A DNA stretch of 64,000 nt from Glandiceps talaboti (GCF_964340395.1 NC_135553.1:21500949-21564948); one strand, 5' to 3'. Positions 53,201 to 62,800 are shown, counted from the stretch's first letter. Notes: a model not told the origin generated them from the sequence alone. Program-made: numbers and translations.

Positions 53201-54880
53201 TGCCTTATAAGGGCTGCCTCATACATAGGTCAACCCCTTTCACAGAGTGGAGTGACATGACAGGTATGCTTTGTAAGGGCTGCCTCATACATAGGTCAAC
53301 CCCTTTCACAGAGTGGAGTTACACGACAGGTATGCTTTGTAAGTTGTAAGGGCTGCCTCATACATTGGTCAACCCCTTTCACAGAGTGGAGTTACACGAC
53401 AGGTATGCTTTGTAAGTTGTAAGGACTGCCTCATACATAGGTGAATCCATTTCACAGAGTGGAGTGACACGACAGGTATGCTTTGTAAGGGCTGCCTCAT
53501 GGGCTGATGAGTTTGTACTAACTGTGTTTCATGTCTCGTACCATCCATTGTAACCTAGATAAAGGAAGGCTTAGAGCAGAATAATATATCTATCTATCCC
53601 ATGAAACTACTAGATGAAGATGAAGAAGATATGGTTGTCAATAGTAACCTCAGGGTAAGTAGGTCAAAGGTCAATCTTTCAATCTTTGGCTTAGATGTGC
53701 ATTGTTGTTGCAACTAATGACCAGGAAATAAATCCCGCATTTTCTGTTGAAGTGTACAGGATTTGGCTTGTGTATAGGGTAACTTGTAAGTAGCTATATT
53801 CTGTAATTATTTGCATACAAACCCATGTGTGTGTACATTTTCAGTGTTAAAGGCTTCATTGCAGCATTGACATTTATTTTGAATACCGAGTCTTAATATT
53901 ACAAAGTTGTCTTTTTCTTAATTGATTGGTTTTCTTTGTCTGTTTACAGGATAAAATGCCATTTGCTGTTGTAGGGAGTGATAAGATATATCAAGTAAAT
54001 GGTAAACCCACCTTAGGAAGACGAACCAATTGGGGTCTTATAGAAGGTATGTGACAATATACAGTGTTTCGTGTTTGCATAGTACTTCATATTGGACTTT
54101 TGATTGGGATTGGTTGATTGATTGATTGGAATTGATTGATTGATTGCTTGATTGAGATTGATTGATTGATTGATTGATGATAAATGGTCAGTGTGTTTTG
54201 ATTGTAAAAGAATTAATTTCTTGTCTTTAATAATGCAATGAATTGGTGAAAGAATTGTTCATTTTTTGATAAAAACATCAAAGTTAGTATACTATAAAGA
54301 TAGAGTTTAATCTACTGATTTATAGAGACTGCCCCCTCAGGCTCAATTTGTAATTCATAGGAGTATAGAAAACTAATGTACAACATTAATTGTGATGTCA
54401 ATTGTGCAGGTCAAAGGTCAATACTTACACCATTATTTCTCCAAATGACCAAAAATGTTCATCAGCTTGGTAGATCAAATGATTACAAATTTTTTTTTAT
54501 TTGAATGGTGCTTTTTTATTTCTCCAAAGTTCTAACTAAGGGTTGTAAGTGGAGTTTTCTTCTGCATATATTGTTCAAAACATAGAATGATGAAAGTCTT
54601 GAAAAAATGAATGTTTCTGTGTTTCCCTTCATAACTGTAGTTAATGATTGGTGTTCATGAATATACATCGTGAGATTTCTATCTTCTCTTTCTCTCTCTG
54701 TCGCTTACAGTTGAAAACAAAGTCCACTGTGAGTTTGCCCACTTGAGAGACATGCTAATACGAACACACATGCAAGACCTCAAAGATGTCACGGATAGTG
54801 CGCATTACGAGAGTTTTCGCCGAGAGAGACTTAAAGGACGCGAGAAAGCCGTCAATGGAATGGAGGAAAGTCGGTGTTGA
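14712..54880 (+). CDS. SEPTIN9-like: Septin of the 3/9/12 group with an EF-hand-like N-terminus
   Basis: Eleven coding exons: 14712-14723, 14892-14922, 36100-36255, 46167-46340, 48233-48367, 49909-49990, 50768-50905, 52306-52423, 53559-53654, 53950-54046, 54711-54880. All junctions are GT-AG, phases agree, and the sum is 1,209 nt (402 codons plus TGA). The GTP-binding domain is complete: P-loop GASGLGKST (125-133), DTPG (184-187), AKAD (266-269), and the septin unique element around GRRTNWG. A polybasic stretch (RRKALKK, 109-115) precedes the P-loop. Segments such as [20 protein letters not shown] and [15 protein letters not shown], and the absence of a C-terminal coiled coil, place it with mammalian SEPTIN3/9/12, GTP-binding proteins that form filaments on membranes, actin and microtubules. 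Residues 8-78 resemble a calmodulin-type EF-hand pair. The first two exons are tiny and 21 kb from exon 3, so the very N-terminus is less certain than the G domain. Confidence 0.93.
14892..14922 (+). CDS. Septin exon 2
   Basis: A 31-nt exon between TTGCAG and donor GTAAGC. It encodes [10 protein letters not shown] and leaves in phase 1, which matches exon 3. The LTxxQ word is the usual start of a calmodulin-like EF-hand domain. Confidence 0.65.
15787..15903 (+). repeat. G-rich duplicated segment
   Basis: Two copies of a segment starting with CTGAGATTTTATGGGG, followed by runs of GGGGTGGGG. G-runs are dense enough to allow a G-quadruplex on the plus strand (inference). Confidence 0.6.
20217..20260. 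repeat. (GTCT)n microsatellite
   Basis: About 44 bp of perfect GTCT repeats inside septin intron 2. Confidence 0.95.
22275..22704. mobile_element. Harbinger-type MITE, 430 bp
   Basis: Inverted ends of about 33 bp (left GGGACGATCGCACAAC, right the near reverse complement ending GTGATCATCCC, both followed inwards by the ACAAGCTCAA word). TAA flanks both sides (22272-22274, 22705-22707). TAA is a PIF/Harbinger target site, and the GGGANNGATC start resembles the 7234-9900 element. It has no transposase; a 98-codon minus-strand frame inside is not recognisable. Confidence 0.75.
29427..29501. repeat. Near-perfect 33-bp stem hairpin
   Basis: The left arm at 29427-29459 and the right arm at 29469-29501 pair with about two mismatches around a 9-nt loop. 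It could be a small MITE or a precursor-like hairpin. It sits in septin intron 2. Confidence 0.7.
31975..32190. repeat. Diverged tandem duplication, about 104 bp unit
   Basis: Two AAATTGAAAT-rich copies share TTTTAAATAAGAAATTGAAT and AAAATTGAAATCAGTTTTAA, spaced about 104 bp apart. The copies differ at several positions. Confidence 0.75.
36100..36255 (+). CDS. Septin exon 3: EF-hand-like helix-loop-helix
   Basis: Acceptor ACATTGCAG, donor AAAG|GTAACA, phase 1 on both sides. It encodes residues 15-67, from [19 protein letters not shown] through a Lys/Leu-rich helix to the start of the second loop. The first loop (24-35) has Asp at position 1, Gly at 6 and Ile at 8, as in EF-hands, but Gln, Lys and Leu at positions 3, 5 and 12, so it is unlikely to bind Ca2+ canonically. 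Confidence 0.85.
36365..36739. repeat. Minisatellite, 86-88 bp unit, four copies
   Basis: The word GATAGTCACCCCCACCCTCA starts at 36431, 36519, 36605 and 36691. Each unit also carries CAATCATGTTTACTATTGTTG. A related partial copy precedes the first unit. It lies about 110 bp after septin exon 3. Confidence 0.9.
39188..39347. repeat. Minisatellite, three copies of 50-57 bp
   Basis: Three copies share AAAACAACTACTAC, CTCCCAAACAAAGG and ACCAGTTTGTAAAATC. Confidence 0.9.
40193..40310. repeat. (ATAC)n / (CTAC)n microsatellite
   Basis: A compound ATAC tract changing into CTAC and CCAC units. Thr-Tyr-Ile-His open frames over it are artefacts. Confidence 0.95.
41125..41526. repeat. Large near-perfect palindrome, arms about 199 bp
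   Basis: The left arm starts CACAGGGTGCTCAGG at 41125 and the right arm ends CCTGAGCACCCTGTG at 41526. The arms meet at CCAAACACTG (41314-41323) and CAGTGTTTGG (41336-41345) with a 12-nt loop. Arm differences are mostly in the AAAC-repeat middle. It could be a foldback element or the product of an inverted duplication. No target duplication is evident. Confidence 0.92.
42222..42540. repeat. (CACT)n then (CATC)n compound microsatellite
   Basis: About 100 bp of CACT repeats, then about 200 bp of CATC/CGTC variants. The Thr-His-Ser-Leu and Ile-His-Pro-Ser frames over it are repeat translations. Confidence 0.97.
43835..44003. mobile_element. hAT-type MITE, 169 bp
   Basis: The ends are inverted: CAGTATGCCCTCTAA at the left and TTAGAGGGCACACTG at the right. 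The flanking octamers are GTCCCTAT (43827-43834) and GTCCCTCT (44004-44011), an 8-bp duplication with one change. CAGTG-type ends and an 8-bp target site are typical of hAT elements. A related end lies at about 52508-52552. Confidence 0.75.
44515..44895 (-). pseudogene. 3' remnant of a Penelope-like retroelement (GIY-YIG end)
   Basis: On the minus strand, residues such as [36 protein letters not shown] and [12 protein letters not shown] match the C-terminal part of the reverse transcriptase/GIY-YIG endonuclease protein common in animal Penelope-like elements. This call is from memory of the family. The frame covers about 44810-44610, with a probable frameshift just upstream near 44815. Downstream of the stop, a GACCTGAAGAAGCGTCCAGG segment resembles the non-coding ends of such elements. 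The copy is 5'-truncated and inactive. Confidence 0.65.
46167..46340 (+). CDS. Septin exon 4: second EF-hand-like loop and polybasic region
   Basis: Acceptor CACACAG, donor GTC G|GTGAGT, phase 1 on both sides. It encodes residues 67-125: the second loop end and helix ([12 protein letters not shown]), a linker, [11 protein letters not shown], the polybasic RRKALKK and the first G-domain strand up to the P-loop Gly. A GxIxF-x-x-FE pattern is typical of an EF-hand exit helix, but loop positions 1, 3 and 5 are Ala, Ser and Lys. Confidence 0.93.
46341..48232 (+). other. Septin intron 4
   Basis: A 1.9-kb AT-rich intron with no additional coding segment or clear mobile element. Confidence 0.7.
48233..48367 (+). 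CDS. Septin exon 5: P-loop and switch I
   Basis: Acceptor TTTATACAG, phase 1 in and out. It completes GASGLGKST and continues through KAKISRRA and [12 protein letters not shown]. With the first donor (GT at 48368) the junction reads CAT G|TT (His-Val) into exon 6, giving the family sequence KSISH-V-IEEK. The last roughly 30 nt and the donor are the seed of the tandem array that follows. Confidence 0.93.
48335..49145 (+). repeat. 20-copy tandem array of an exon 3' end plus its 5' splice site
   Basis: The CATGGTGA word occurs at 48364, 48406, 48448, 48490, 48531 and on to 49132: 20 copies with spacings of 42 or 41 bp and one of 26 bp. Each unit contains CAAAAACTGTACAAATCAAA, CAATCAGCCATG and then GTGAGT (18 copies) or GTGAAT (2 copies, near 48859 and 48983). 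Copy 1 is the genuine end of septin exon 5, so the array arose by amplification across the exon-intron border. Donors 1-4 are in frame (steps of 42 bp, 14 codons). From unit 4 onward units are mostly 41 bp, and reading through hits a stop at 48577. Confidence 0.95.
49146..49908 (+). other. Remainder of septin intron 5
   Basis: About 760 bp of ordinary AT-rich intron between the donor array and exon 6. No gene or clear repeat. Confidence 0.7.
49909..49990 (+). CDS. Septin exon 6: DTPG (switch II) segment
   Basis: Acceptor TTCTTTCAG, donor AACTG|GTAAGT, phase 1 in and 2 out. Encodes [20 protein letters not shown] and DHINNEN, including the G3 motif DTPG, a highly conserved septin stretch. Confidence 0.95.
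49991..50767 (+). other. Septin intron 6
   Basis: Holds a C-run at about 50274-50292 and a duplicated 25-bp word (GCAAACTGTCAGTCTTGTTC at 50589 and 50641). No coding content beyond the septin. Confidence 0.7.
50768..50905 (+). CDS. Septin exon 7
   Basis: Acceptor TTTTTTCTAG, donor CACAG|GTATGC, phase 2 on both sides. Encodes [17 protein letters not shown] and the [20 protein letters not shown] segment, which matches SEPTIN9 closely. Confidence 0.95.
51058..51165. repeat. Imperfect inverted repeat around TATGTAACC
   Basis: GATCCAGTC and TTATGTAACC on the left reappear inverted as GGTTACATAA and GACTGGATC on the right. The arms are about 37 bp with a GT-rich mismatch region. Could be a tiny MITE. 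Confidence 0.55.
51976..52187. mobile_element. MITE copy 2 with TA target site
   Basis: Aligns with 94-301 over about 210 bp, with shared blocks such as CATGTACAAGAAGG and GAAAATAAGTCTTT, and is flanked by TA. The ends are more decayed (CCATAAACGT / AGGTTTATAG). Confidence 0.7.
52306..52423 (+). CDS. Septin exon 8: AKAD (G4) segment
   Basis: Acceptor TTTATTGCAG, donor AAG|GTACGT, phase 2 in and 0 out. Encodes [19 protein letters not shown] and [19 protein letters not shown], with the guanine-specificity motif AKAD. Confidence 0.95.
52508..52552. mobile_element. Solo end of the hAT-type MITE family
   Basis: TGACTCACAACAACAAAATT followed by GGCACACTG is the inverted counterpart of the left end of the 43835-44003 element. 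Only one end is recognisable, so it is truncated. Confidence 0.55.
52990..53502 (+). repeat. Seven-copy minisatellite carrying acceptor and donor-like sites
   Basis: The word CACAGAGTGGAG occurs at 53036, 53109, 53175, 53240, 53306, 53380 and 53452, with unit lengths 65-66 or 72-74 bp; the longer units hold an extra AGTTGTAA. Each unit contains a CTTTCACAG or ATTTCACAG acceptor-like end, 18 nt, then a CAG|GTATGC donor-like site. It ends about 55 bp before septin exon 9. Confidence 0.92.
53559..53654 (+). CDS. Septin exon 9
   Basis: Acceptor TAACCTAG, donor CTCAGG|GTAAGT, phase 0 on both sides. Encodes [20 protein letters not shown], an acidic run and VVNSNLR. Confidence 0.94.
53950..54046 (+). 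CDS. Septin exon 10: septin unique element
   Basis: Acceptor TGTTTACAG, donor GAAG|GTATGT, phase 0 in and 1 out. Encodes [20 protein letters not shown] and [10 protein letters not shown], matching the family motifs VVGSD and GRxTxWG. Confidence 0.95.
54107..54177. repeat. (ATTG)n interrupted microsatellite
   Basis: Imperfect ATTG repeats in septin intron 10, interrupted by GGAATTG and GAG. Confidence 0.85.
54711..54880 (+). CDS. Septin exon 11 and stop
   Basis: Acceptor GTCGCTTACAG, phase 1. Encodes [20 protein letters not shown] and [20 protein letters not shown], then a short charged tail ending in Ser-Arg-Cys and TGA at 54878-54880. There is no C-terminal coiled coil, as in the SEPTIN3/9/12 group. 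Confidence 0.95.
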
Positions 54881-57697
54881 AACTGTGCAAAATGAATGAT
54901 TTGAACTTTGTGAGGGACAGAATGGAAGCATCGGAGAAAATGTTACCACTTTGGTGCTGAGGATGCGAATGTGAAAGTTTTGAATTTGAAAGGTACAACA
55001 GTGATAACAGGTAGACAATTGTATAAAATGAACCACATGTTTATTGAATGTGCTCAGCTATATAACTGAACAGGGTGTGAGCTGATGGACGTCAGTTCTG
55101 TGAAAGAAATGGGTACATGTATAATTGTCTATTGTTATAGCTGTTGTGGCTTCATTATTTGTTGAAATACTGATTTTGAACTTGCAACTTGTCCTTGTTT
55201 GCAATGTAAATGTCTTTATTTTGATTGGGAGAATATTTTGAAATGCAGGGCAGCATTTCTTTTTTTTCAAATGGCAACAAAATAGCAAATTTTGATTGTT
55301 TGTCTCACTTATAATAAGTACACTCAGTGAAGGAATCGATACATTTAGTTAGCTGGGGTAGTTTTGTTTAAAAACAGTAACAGTAGAAGTAATCAGAATT
55401 TTTTCAATCATTTTAATCAAATTGTATATTAAAATAAACTTCCAGGCTGAGTTTTTTGCTAAGCAATAATTTCCAAGCATTTTTCAGTAAAACATGAATT
55501 ATTAAGACATTTGCCAATCTGTTTATTTCTATTCTCGTCCCTCGAAGGCACTGAAGGTATTATCATGTATGTAGCACTTGTCTACTAGGTCAATAAGAAA
55601 AATTATCCGGCAACCTATTAGCCAATCAGAAAGCTCCTTTCATAACCGCAACAAGCAGTGCCACTTTGGTATTGTTTTGTATCCATGACGGTAGATGCAG
55701 CCATCTTGAAATGGAAGCCTATGTAAGAACTCTCCCTATTGGGTAATACATTGTCAAAGGCCACCAATCAACTTATAGCTCAGTCCATTTTATGAATAAC
55801 CCTATAGGGCAATACATTGTCAGCAGCCACCAATCAAATGTGAGCATGCTTGATACATGATAATCTTTCCAATACTTTGAAGGATTGAAAATGGAGACCA
55901 ACGGATTGGAAAACCTGTGATAATTCAAGATAGCACTTGGAGATTTTTGTAAAAGTCTTTCTTTGAGGTATTTTTGAAGGACTAACTTTTTTGTATGTTT
56001 AATAGTAAGTTTGCATCCACTTTGGAAGACTTTGATATAAATGTTGAAATATTGAATATAACAGTTAACAACATAAACATGTTTACATAGCTGTGTTCTC
56101 ATGTAGCAAGAGCGCCATCAGTGTTCAAAGTATGAATAGATACATTCTTTTGTTTTCAATGGTGTTAATGCCAATATTGTTTGTTTTCAAAGCTGAACGA
56201 ATAGAAATACGTATTTTTCAGTAACACAATATTGTATTTGACACAAAGAAAGAGAAAACTTGTCACTTTTTCAGAAGATATGTGTATATTGGTGTTGGTG
56301 TGTATGCGTGTGAATCAGCGTGTATAATTATTAGTATTGCCATATAATACGCAGTAGATTCAACGTGACGATTTAAAATAATGATACTGGGCCCATCCAT
56401 TTAATCTCTAAATATTGACAGATAACAATGCTATTGTAAAAGGCTATCAATGTGTACATGAACAATGCAATTCAGACATAATCTTACTTGTCTGAAACAT
56501 TCCTGCCAATAATGCTATTATTTGGGTTACTATAAATGAAAGTATTTGTCAGACGAAAATATGCCATCATTGAACCATTACGTGTAATTTGTTTGTGATG
56601 ACAACATAAAGCTTAAGTGTATTCTTGTTTTGATCTTGATCCATATACAGGAAAGAACAATTTTTTTTTTTAAGGATCGTTGAAACAGCAACAATAGTAT
56701 TTCTAAGACTGTCTGATCAAACAGACACTTTTAGTATGTACAGATTGTATTGAAATATTGAATAGATTTGGCTAACATTCCATCTTCTTGATAGTTTATT
56801 TTTTGTGAGATGCTGCATACTTAAATATGTTAATGTCAAATCACCAAGGCTGCATGTTGTATAGGCAAAACCAAAAGCAACGCTTTTACCCACATACAAC
56901 TGAAATAACAATATGTAAACCCTATCGTACTTCAATATTTGTGCACCCTGAACAAGTGCGCCCTCTAGAGGTTAAAATTTAAATGTCGTTGGTGGCGCTA
57001 TAATGTGAACTTAAAAAGGCCAACAAATGTGTGGTGCAGACTTGATCAGCGCGCAATTTGTACATAATTAGAAAATGTAGTTCTCGTTAAATACATTATG
57101 GTGGTGTCTGTCCAAGTTTTTTGGTGTGTTTTGCCCAAAGCAGTTGAAAAAGAGGAATGTTTTAACACCACAGAGAAATTCAATACTGTAGTCAACATTC
57201 TATAACAATATTGAGCTACTGCCAATGACATTTTAAACTCTGTTTCTATGGAAACAACCAATCATTGCTGTTGATAATCACTTTGCTAGAATGTCCTCTA
57301 GTAATTTGCCAATTAACTTGTACATGTTTTATTTCTTTTGTGACGATTCAAGTGACAAAGTCACACGTTTGATACGCTAGATACTTAGTATGTAAAATCA
57401 AAGAAAAAGGTGTCATGAAAACTAGATGAATTATTTTGTGACCTGAATGGTAATTTTAGAAAAAAGGATTTCCCCCAATATATATGGTTGAAGGGCACAC
57501 AACAATGAGCTGCAAATGGTGCTAATTGAACTATACCAATGTCAAATTTAACATCATCAATATTATTGTAACAAAACTAACAAATGCCTACTTAGCCTAA
57601 ATTCGAATCAGATATACAATGTAGTCAACTAAATTAGTAATTAATGTTTTAAATTTGATTTCTCTAAGTTGACAAAAAAATAGGCATGAACTAACCT
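54881..57697 (+). other. Septin 3' UTR and intergenic sequence
   Basis: An AATAAA at 55433-55438, about 550 nt after the stop, is a candidate polyadenylation signal. A 66-bp tandem duplication lies at 55734-55855 (GGNAATACATTGTCANNNGC and CCACCAATCAA repeated). No other gene is seen. Confidence 0.5.
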
Positions 57698-58164
57698 CAA
57701 TCTGATTAAAATCCGAGGTAATGTACTCAGCGCGATTTCTTTTAGCTCTTACGTTTATTGTCATTTTGTTCTTTTGTGAGCACCCAATACCTACATCTGA
57801 CACAATACCTGAGGTGTTCTCGAGTCACATGAATTTACTCAATAAATGAGAATGCGTAATATGCCAAAACATACAGATACAGTACGTACTTCAGAGTGCT
57901 CTGTTTGAAAAGAGCTCAGGCTCTGACAAGGAAGGATGTTATCGTTATTGTTTGACATTCTCTTTCTTTCATTTTCTAACGTTGAATGTTATATTGTAAG
58001 ACGGATTCTGGTTGGCTTCTCGTAAGTAAGACGTGTCTGAAAACATCTATGATATATTGCGTCAGATGTAGGTATCGGGCGCTCGCAAAAGAACAAATGA
58101 CAGTAAACGTAAGAGCTTAAAAGAAATTGGGCCGAGTACACTACATCGGATTTTAATCAGATTG
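57698..58164. mobile_element. Mutator-like MITE with 10-bp target duplication
   Basis: A 467-bp element with long inverted ends of at least 110 bp. Both begin from outside with CAATCTGATTAAAATCCGA and share words such as AGCTCTTACGTTTA and ATACCTACATCTGAC. GAACTAACCT flanks it on both sides (57688-57697 and 58165-58174) as a perfect 10-bp duplication. Long ends with a 9-11-bp duplication fit Mutator-like elements. No transposase. Confidence 0.8.
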
Positions 58165-58430
58165 GAACTAACCTATACTGACAACCAGGGAGAGTATTAA
58201 GTATGTATTTACAAAAGATGCATAATCTATTAACAAAATTATTTCAGTCAATAATTTCTGATTTGGAAGAGAGGAAAGTACATCATGTTACAAGTTTAAC
58301 TTGATAGACATTATGTTGTGTTATGGACAATGCTTTATCAGTGCTACAAACTAATCACCTTGTCTTGCTTTGCCTGGTTTAGGTGCCAATTGAATGTACA
58401 TCTTAACACCTCACATACAACGCATGCACG

Positions 58431-58618
58431 CATACACATACACACATACATACGTACATACATGCATACATGCATACATACATACATCCATCCATCCATC
58501 CATAGTTTACCTACCTATCTAACTACATACATACATACATACATAGTTTACATACCTACCTACCTATCTACCTACCTACCTACCTACCTACCTACATACA
58601 TACATACATACATACAAT
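58431..58618. repeat. (CATA)n / (CATC)n / (CTAC)n compound microsatellite
   Basis: Tetranucleotide tracts with changing third bases. Thr-Tyr-Ile-His open frames across it are artefacts. Confidence 0.95.
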
Positions 58619-58876
58619 ACAAACTTTGTTGTACCATTAAGTTGCATGTAATTTTAGTGTTCATTTGGCACCAAAGATAAAGTGTTGTCTAGAACATTGC
58701 AAAATCTAAATCGCTTCTTAGAATTTGTATAATGTATCCTTTTGTTGGCCCATAGTGCATACAGTAGTATTTATTCTTATGGAAGAACTTGTAATAAAAA
58801 GTTATTTGAAACATTTTTGAAGTGCTGTCACTGGCAGTGTATTTGTAGCTGTACGTATGTCTCATTTTCTTGAATT

Positions 58877-59445
58877 TGTTGATGATACTGGTTGAGGGTG
58901 CTCTTTTTTGGCATGACATTGGGGAAAGGGGCTTGCTAAGAATAGCAGTTTAATATCATTTCTTCATGATACTGGTTGAGGGCGCTCTTATGATGACATT
59001 GGGAGAGGGGCTTGCAAAGAACAGTAGTTTAATGTCATTTCTTCATGATACTGGTTGAGGGCGCTCTTATAATGGCCGTATGACAATGGAGACATTGTAT
59101 GCGACAGTGCTGCTTATGTTGTTATATTTAGGCTTCTTTCGACTTTATTACACTTAAAAATAACATTTTAACCAGAAATGTTGAGAGCTTTTGCAATGGA
59201 GCGAGACTAGCAGTTATTTCTTCACGATATTGGTTGAGGGTGCCCTTCTATTGGCATGATATTGGGGAGAGGCTAGCAACGGACAAGTGTTATCATTTCT
59301 TGATGATACTGGTTGTGGGCGCTCCTCATACATTGGCAGAGTAACATCGATTGTCATGACTTTGGGGAGGGGCTAGCAAAGAATAGCAGTGTTATCATTT
59401 CTTCAGGACACTAATTGAGGGCACTATGACTATTATGGCCCGAGT
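58877..59445. repeat. Diverged tandem repeat, about 80-105 bp unit
   Basis: Five to six imperfect copies of a unit beginning GATACTGGTTGAGGGCGCTC and containing GACATTGGGGAGGGGC, AGAATAGCAG and ATCATTTCTTC. One copy is interrupted by about 130 bp of unrelated sequence near 59075-59210. Confidence 0.8.
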
Positions 59446-59498
59446 AATAGTATTATATCTTTAATGTTACGTTACCACATGCATACTTGCTTGCTTTT

Positions 59499-59815
59499 AT
59501 GTATGTATGTATGTATGTATGTATGTATGTATGTATGTATGTATGTATGTATGTATGTATGTATGTATGTATGTATGTATGTATGTATGTATATATGTAT
59601 GTATGGATGGATGGATGGATGGATGGATGAATGGTTGGATAGATGGATGTACGTACGTACGTACGTACGTACGTATGTATGTACGTATGTATGAATGTAT
59701 GTATGTATGTATGCATGTATGTATGTATGTATGTATGTATGTATGTATGTATGTATGTATGTATGTATGTATGTACGTACGTACGAATGTATCTATCTAT
59801 CTATCTACATATGCA
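59499..59815. repeat. (ATGT)n with (ATGG)n and (ACGT)n variants
   Basis: About 315 bp of ATGT-type tetranucleotides with inserted ATGG and ACGT blocks and a CATG end. Met-Tyr-Val-Cys open frames on either strand are repeat translations. Confidence 0.97.
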
Positions 59816-59829
59816 TGCATGTGTGTGAC

Positions 59830-62800
59830 TTTGTGCCTGTCTCTGTGAGTGTGTACACATATTTGAACAACCTGAAATGATGATACGAAATGCCACATGT
59901 TAAGATGTCAAGACCACTTTTACTGATTCATCAAGGAAGAAAAGCTGTACAAAGACTGGCCTACACATCATCTGTACTTGTCAATACACTGTACTGCTTG
60001 GGTTATGTCTCATAGAATATACGATAGCAATCAACTTGTAAAAAATCCACAGTGTCAAAGAAAAAAATAGAACACAAATGTACTGATAGACTACATGACA
60101 ATCATTCTACACAACAGCATATCACTAGGTTTTTTTTTTTGATATATCTATCCACCAAGTTGTTGTTTTTTTGTACAAGTTGCAAAAAAAAGAAAAACAA
60201 CCATGCCACCCCAATCTATCACTAAAACATTCTCCCCTGTCATGCCCATCATTTTATTAACTTTCACCTCTTTTTTTTTTCACTCCAATAAATGCTTCAC
60301 TGAAAACAGCCTACAATTTCAATTCACAGTACTACAGCTAGCAAGCTTTCTCCTATGCTTTTGTCTATACACAAATGTTTGAGTTCCAATCATAGAAAAA
60401 ACTACAAACATTTAGTTCATTGAGGTTACTGGATGCTGCCTTGAAAAGATTACATGTCATAAAAATTGATGTACTGAATTTGTTAACCTAAGTCTAAGCT
60501 GGCACATTACAAGCAGTGACAGTACAATATGTCTCAGTTGTGAGTGAAACCAGCGACACTGCCTGAACTATCTAATGCGAGATATACAGATCATTAGCAT
60601 GTAGACTACAGGATTCATCACAGTGGATGTGGTGGTCACTTGCCACTCACTATGACGAATCAGTCAGTTTAACCAGCATGTTTTATATGACTGTGCACAA
60701 ATCCACACATGGTGCCCAAACTGGAAATCTACTGCACCGTTTCAAATGTGTCATAAACCAGGTGGTATTTTATATTCACTGACTGGGATAGCAACTCTGC
60801 CTCCTTTCTCTATAATAGGCGTGTGCTCTTCTGCAATATACACAAACTGAAATCCCAGTCTCCGTAAATATAACAATTCCACATTAAATAAACTAAACAC
60901 AAAAATATCACACTGCAGATGAATACACAACAAAACGACACAACAAGTAGCAATGCTAGGCACGACTGTACTTCTGCTGATCTTACCAGGTTATGTACCA
61001 CCCAATGTCTAACATCAATCTTTGTCTAGCTTATTCAATGCATCAGTAAGAGAATTATTTTGGCAATAGACTCACTTTTGAAATACACACACCTTATAAC
61101 AACACGACGTACGGATATCCTATAGATTCTCATACCATCACATAATCAATGTACTAGACACGCCAACAACAAAATTCGGCGTCATTTTCATCAAAAAATT
61201 TCACAACGACGTCTTTGTTGATACTAATCACCATGCTCCAGTTGTCTACATCATCTCTAAATAGTCTGAATGAATTATATATATTGACTAGAATCATGTC
61301 AAACATACACTTAATAATAATATGAAAATTTCTCTGCTGTACTTTTTTTTTAACATATAAAAAAATACAGAACAGTTTCGGTTAGGTTAGGTAAGGTATA
61401 ATATTAACATAACATAACATAACATAACATAACAGACTGAATACTTTTACACAGTAATGTCTCCACACTAATGTAACGGGAGACTGACAAATAGTGAGAA
61501 ATCATGACAAGGGTATTGTTTGTATACAAGTACTCTCTGGGCCTGCACAGTATTGAAACGATATGTATCGGGGACCCCAACCCTACCCTCAACTCGGTGT
61601 ACAAAATAACTTGAATGAATGAACAATCTCTGTATTCGATTTCCCCTGTTGTAAAAATACTTTGATCCCAGTCATTAATTAAACCCTGTTGTCCCCTCAC
61701 TGCTATTAAAGCGACTATGCTAACACCATTTCTCTATACAAATGGTGATGCTACATTAATTAAACGGGGGTGGTTGGGTGGGTAACAATCTAATATTCAA
61801 AATAATCTATCCACCACAATACAATGAAATAGTCTTTTTCTCTAAGTATCTACATACAAGTGTACTTATTTTTTTCCAATAATATAAATTCAAAAAAAAC
61901 AAAAAAAAACAAACTAAGAATCAACACATCTCCTTCAAATCAAGAGCTTGTTGGACAAGCAAGAGACTTTCAAACCATCACAAGAACTAAGTCCAAATTT
62001 TAAGACTATTTTTCTTTTTGCACACATTGATGCTGCTGGAATAATACCATAAAATCTCTTTTTAGCTTAGTAGCTGAAGCATGCTTTTTAAGCTTTTTTT
62101 TTGTGTGACACTGCTGATGCAATAGCGCCACCACACTATACTTCTAAACGATTGGAAACGGCTTCCGTTACTTTAAAAAAAAAAAAAAGCCAAAATGTTT
62201 CCTGGTAAAAGATTTTGCCGAAAAACAAGCATGAAGCTAATAGTAACATAAAGACTTCATTCATAGTAGTAAATCCAACAGTGTGTCAAGAAATGTAACA
62301 AAATATATGAAATTCACAGAAAACAAACGGTTCAGAAACCACAACAGGGAAACTAATCTAATAACATTTCTCTCGCAAATTTCTTTAAAAATAAAAATTC
62401 ATGCTGATATTTTTTTTATATAGTGTTTATAGACATGAACGACACAAATACTTGCACCTTTTGTGTTTCGAAATAAAGACAGAACTCCTATCTACACAAA
62501 GAAGGAAAAAAAGAAAAAGAAATATCTTTACACATTCATTGAAATCAACACAACTTATTTGATTGAACACAATTGTTGCTGAATAAATCTTCATAAAGGC
62601 AACCGGATATCCCCCCTCTAACCCAGTATTTTGTTTCAGTCCTATTGTTTACTTGGGATTGGGTGACACCACTACTAAGACACGGGTTAGGCAGGTATAG
62701 TAATTCAATATGTTTAGTACTCTTTGTATTATAACTTTCCCTTCAAGCTGACATGGAACAAAAAATCCACCATGCCACATTAAAAGATTCAGGAATTTGT

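Noticed and set aside
60751-60963. 70-codon minus-strand frame with a membrane-like segment
   Set aside because: It lies in AT-rich sequence that reads as a 3' UTR, has no splice support, and has a second overlapping frame of equal quality.
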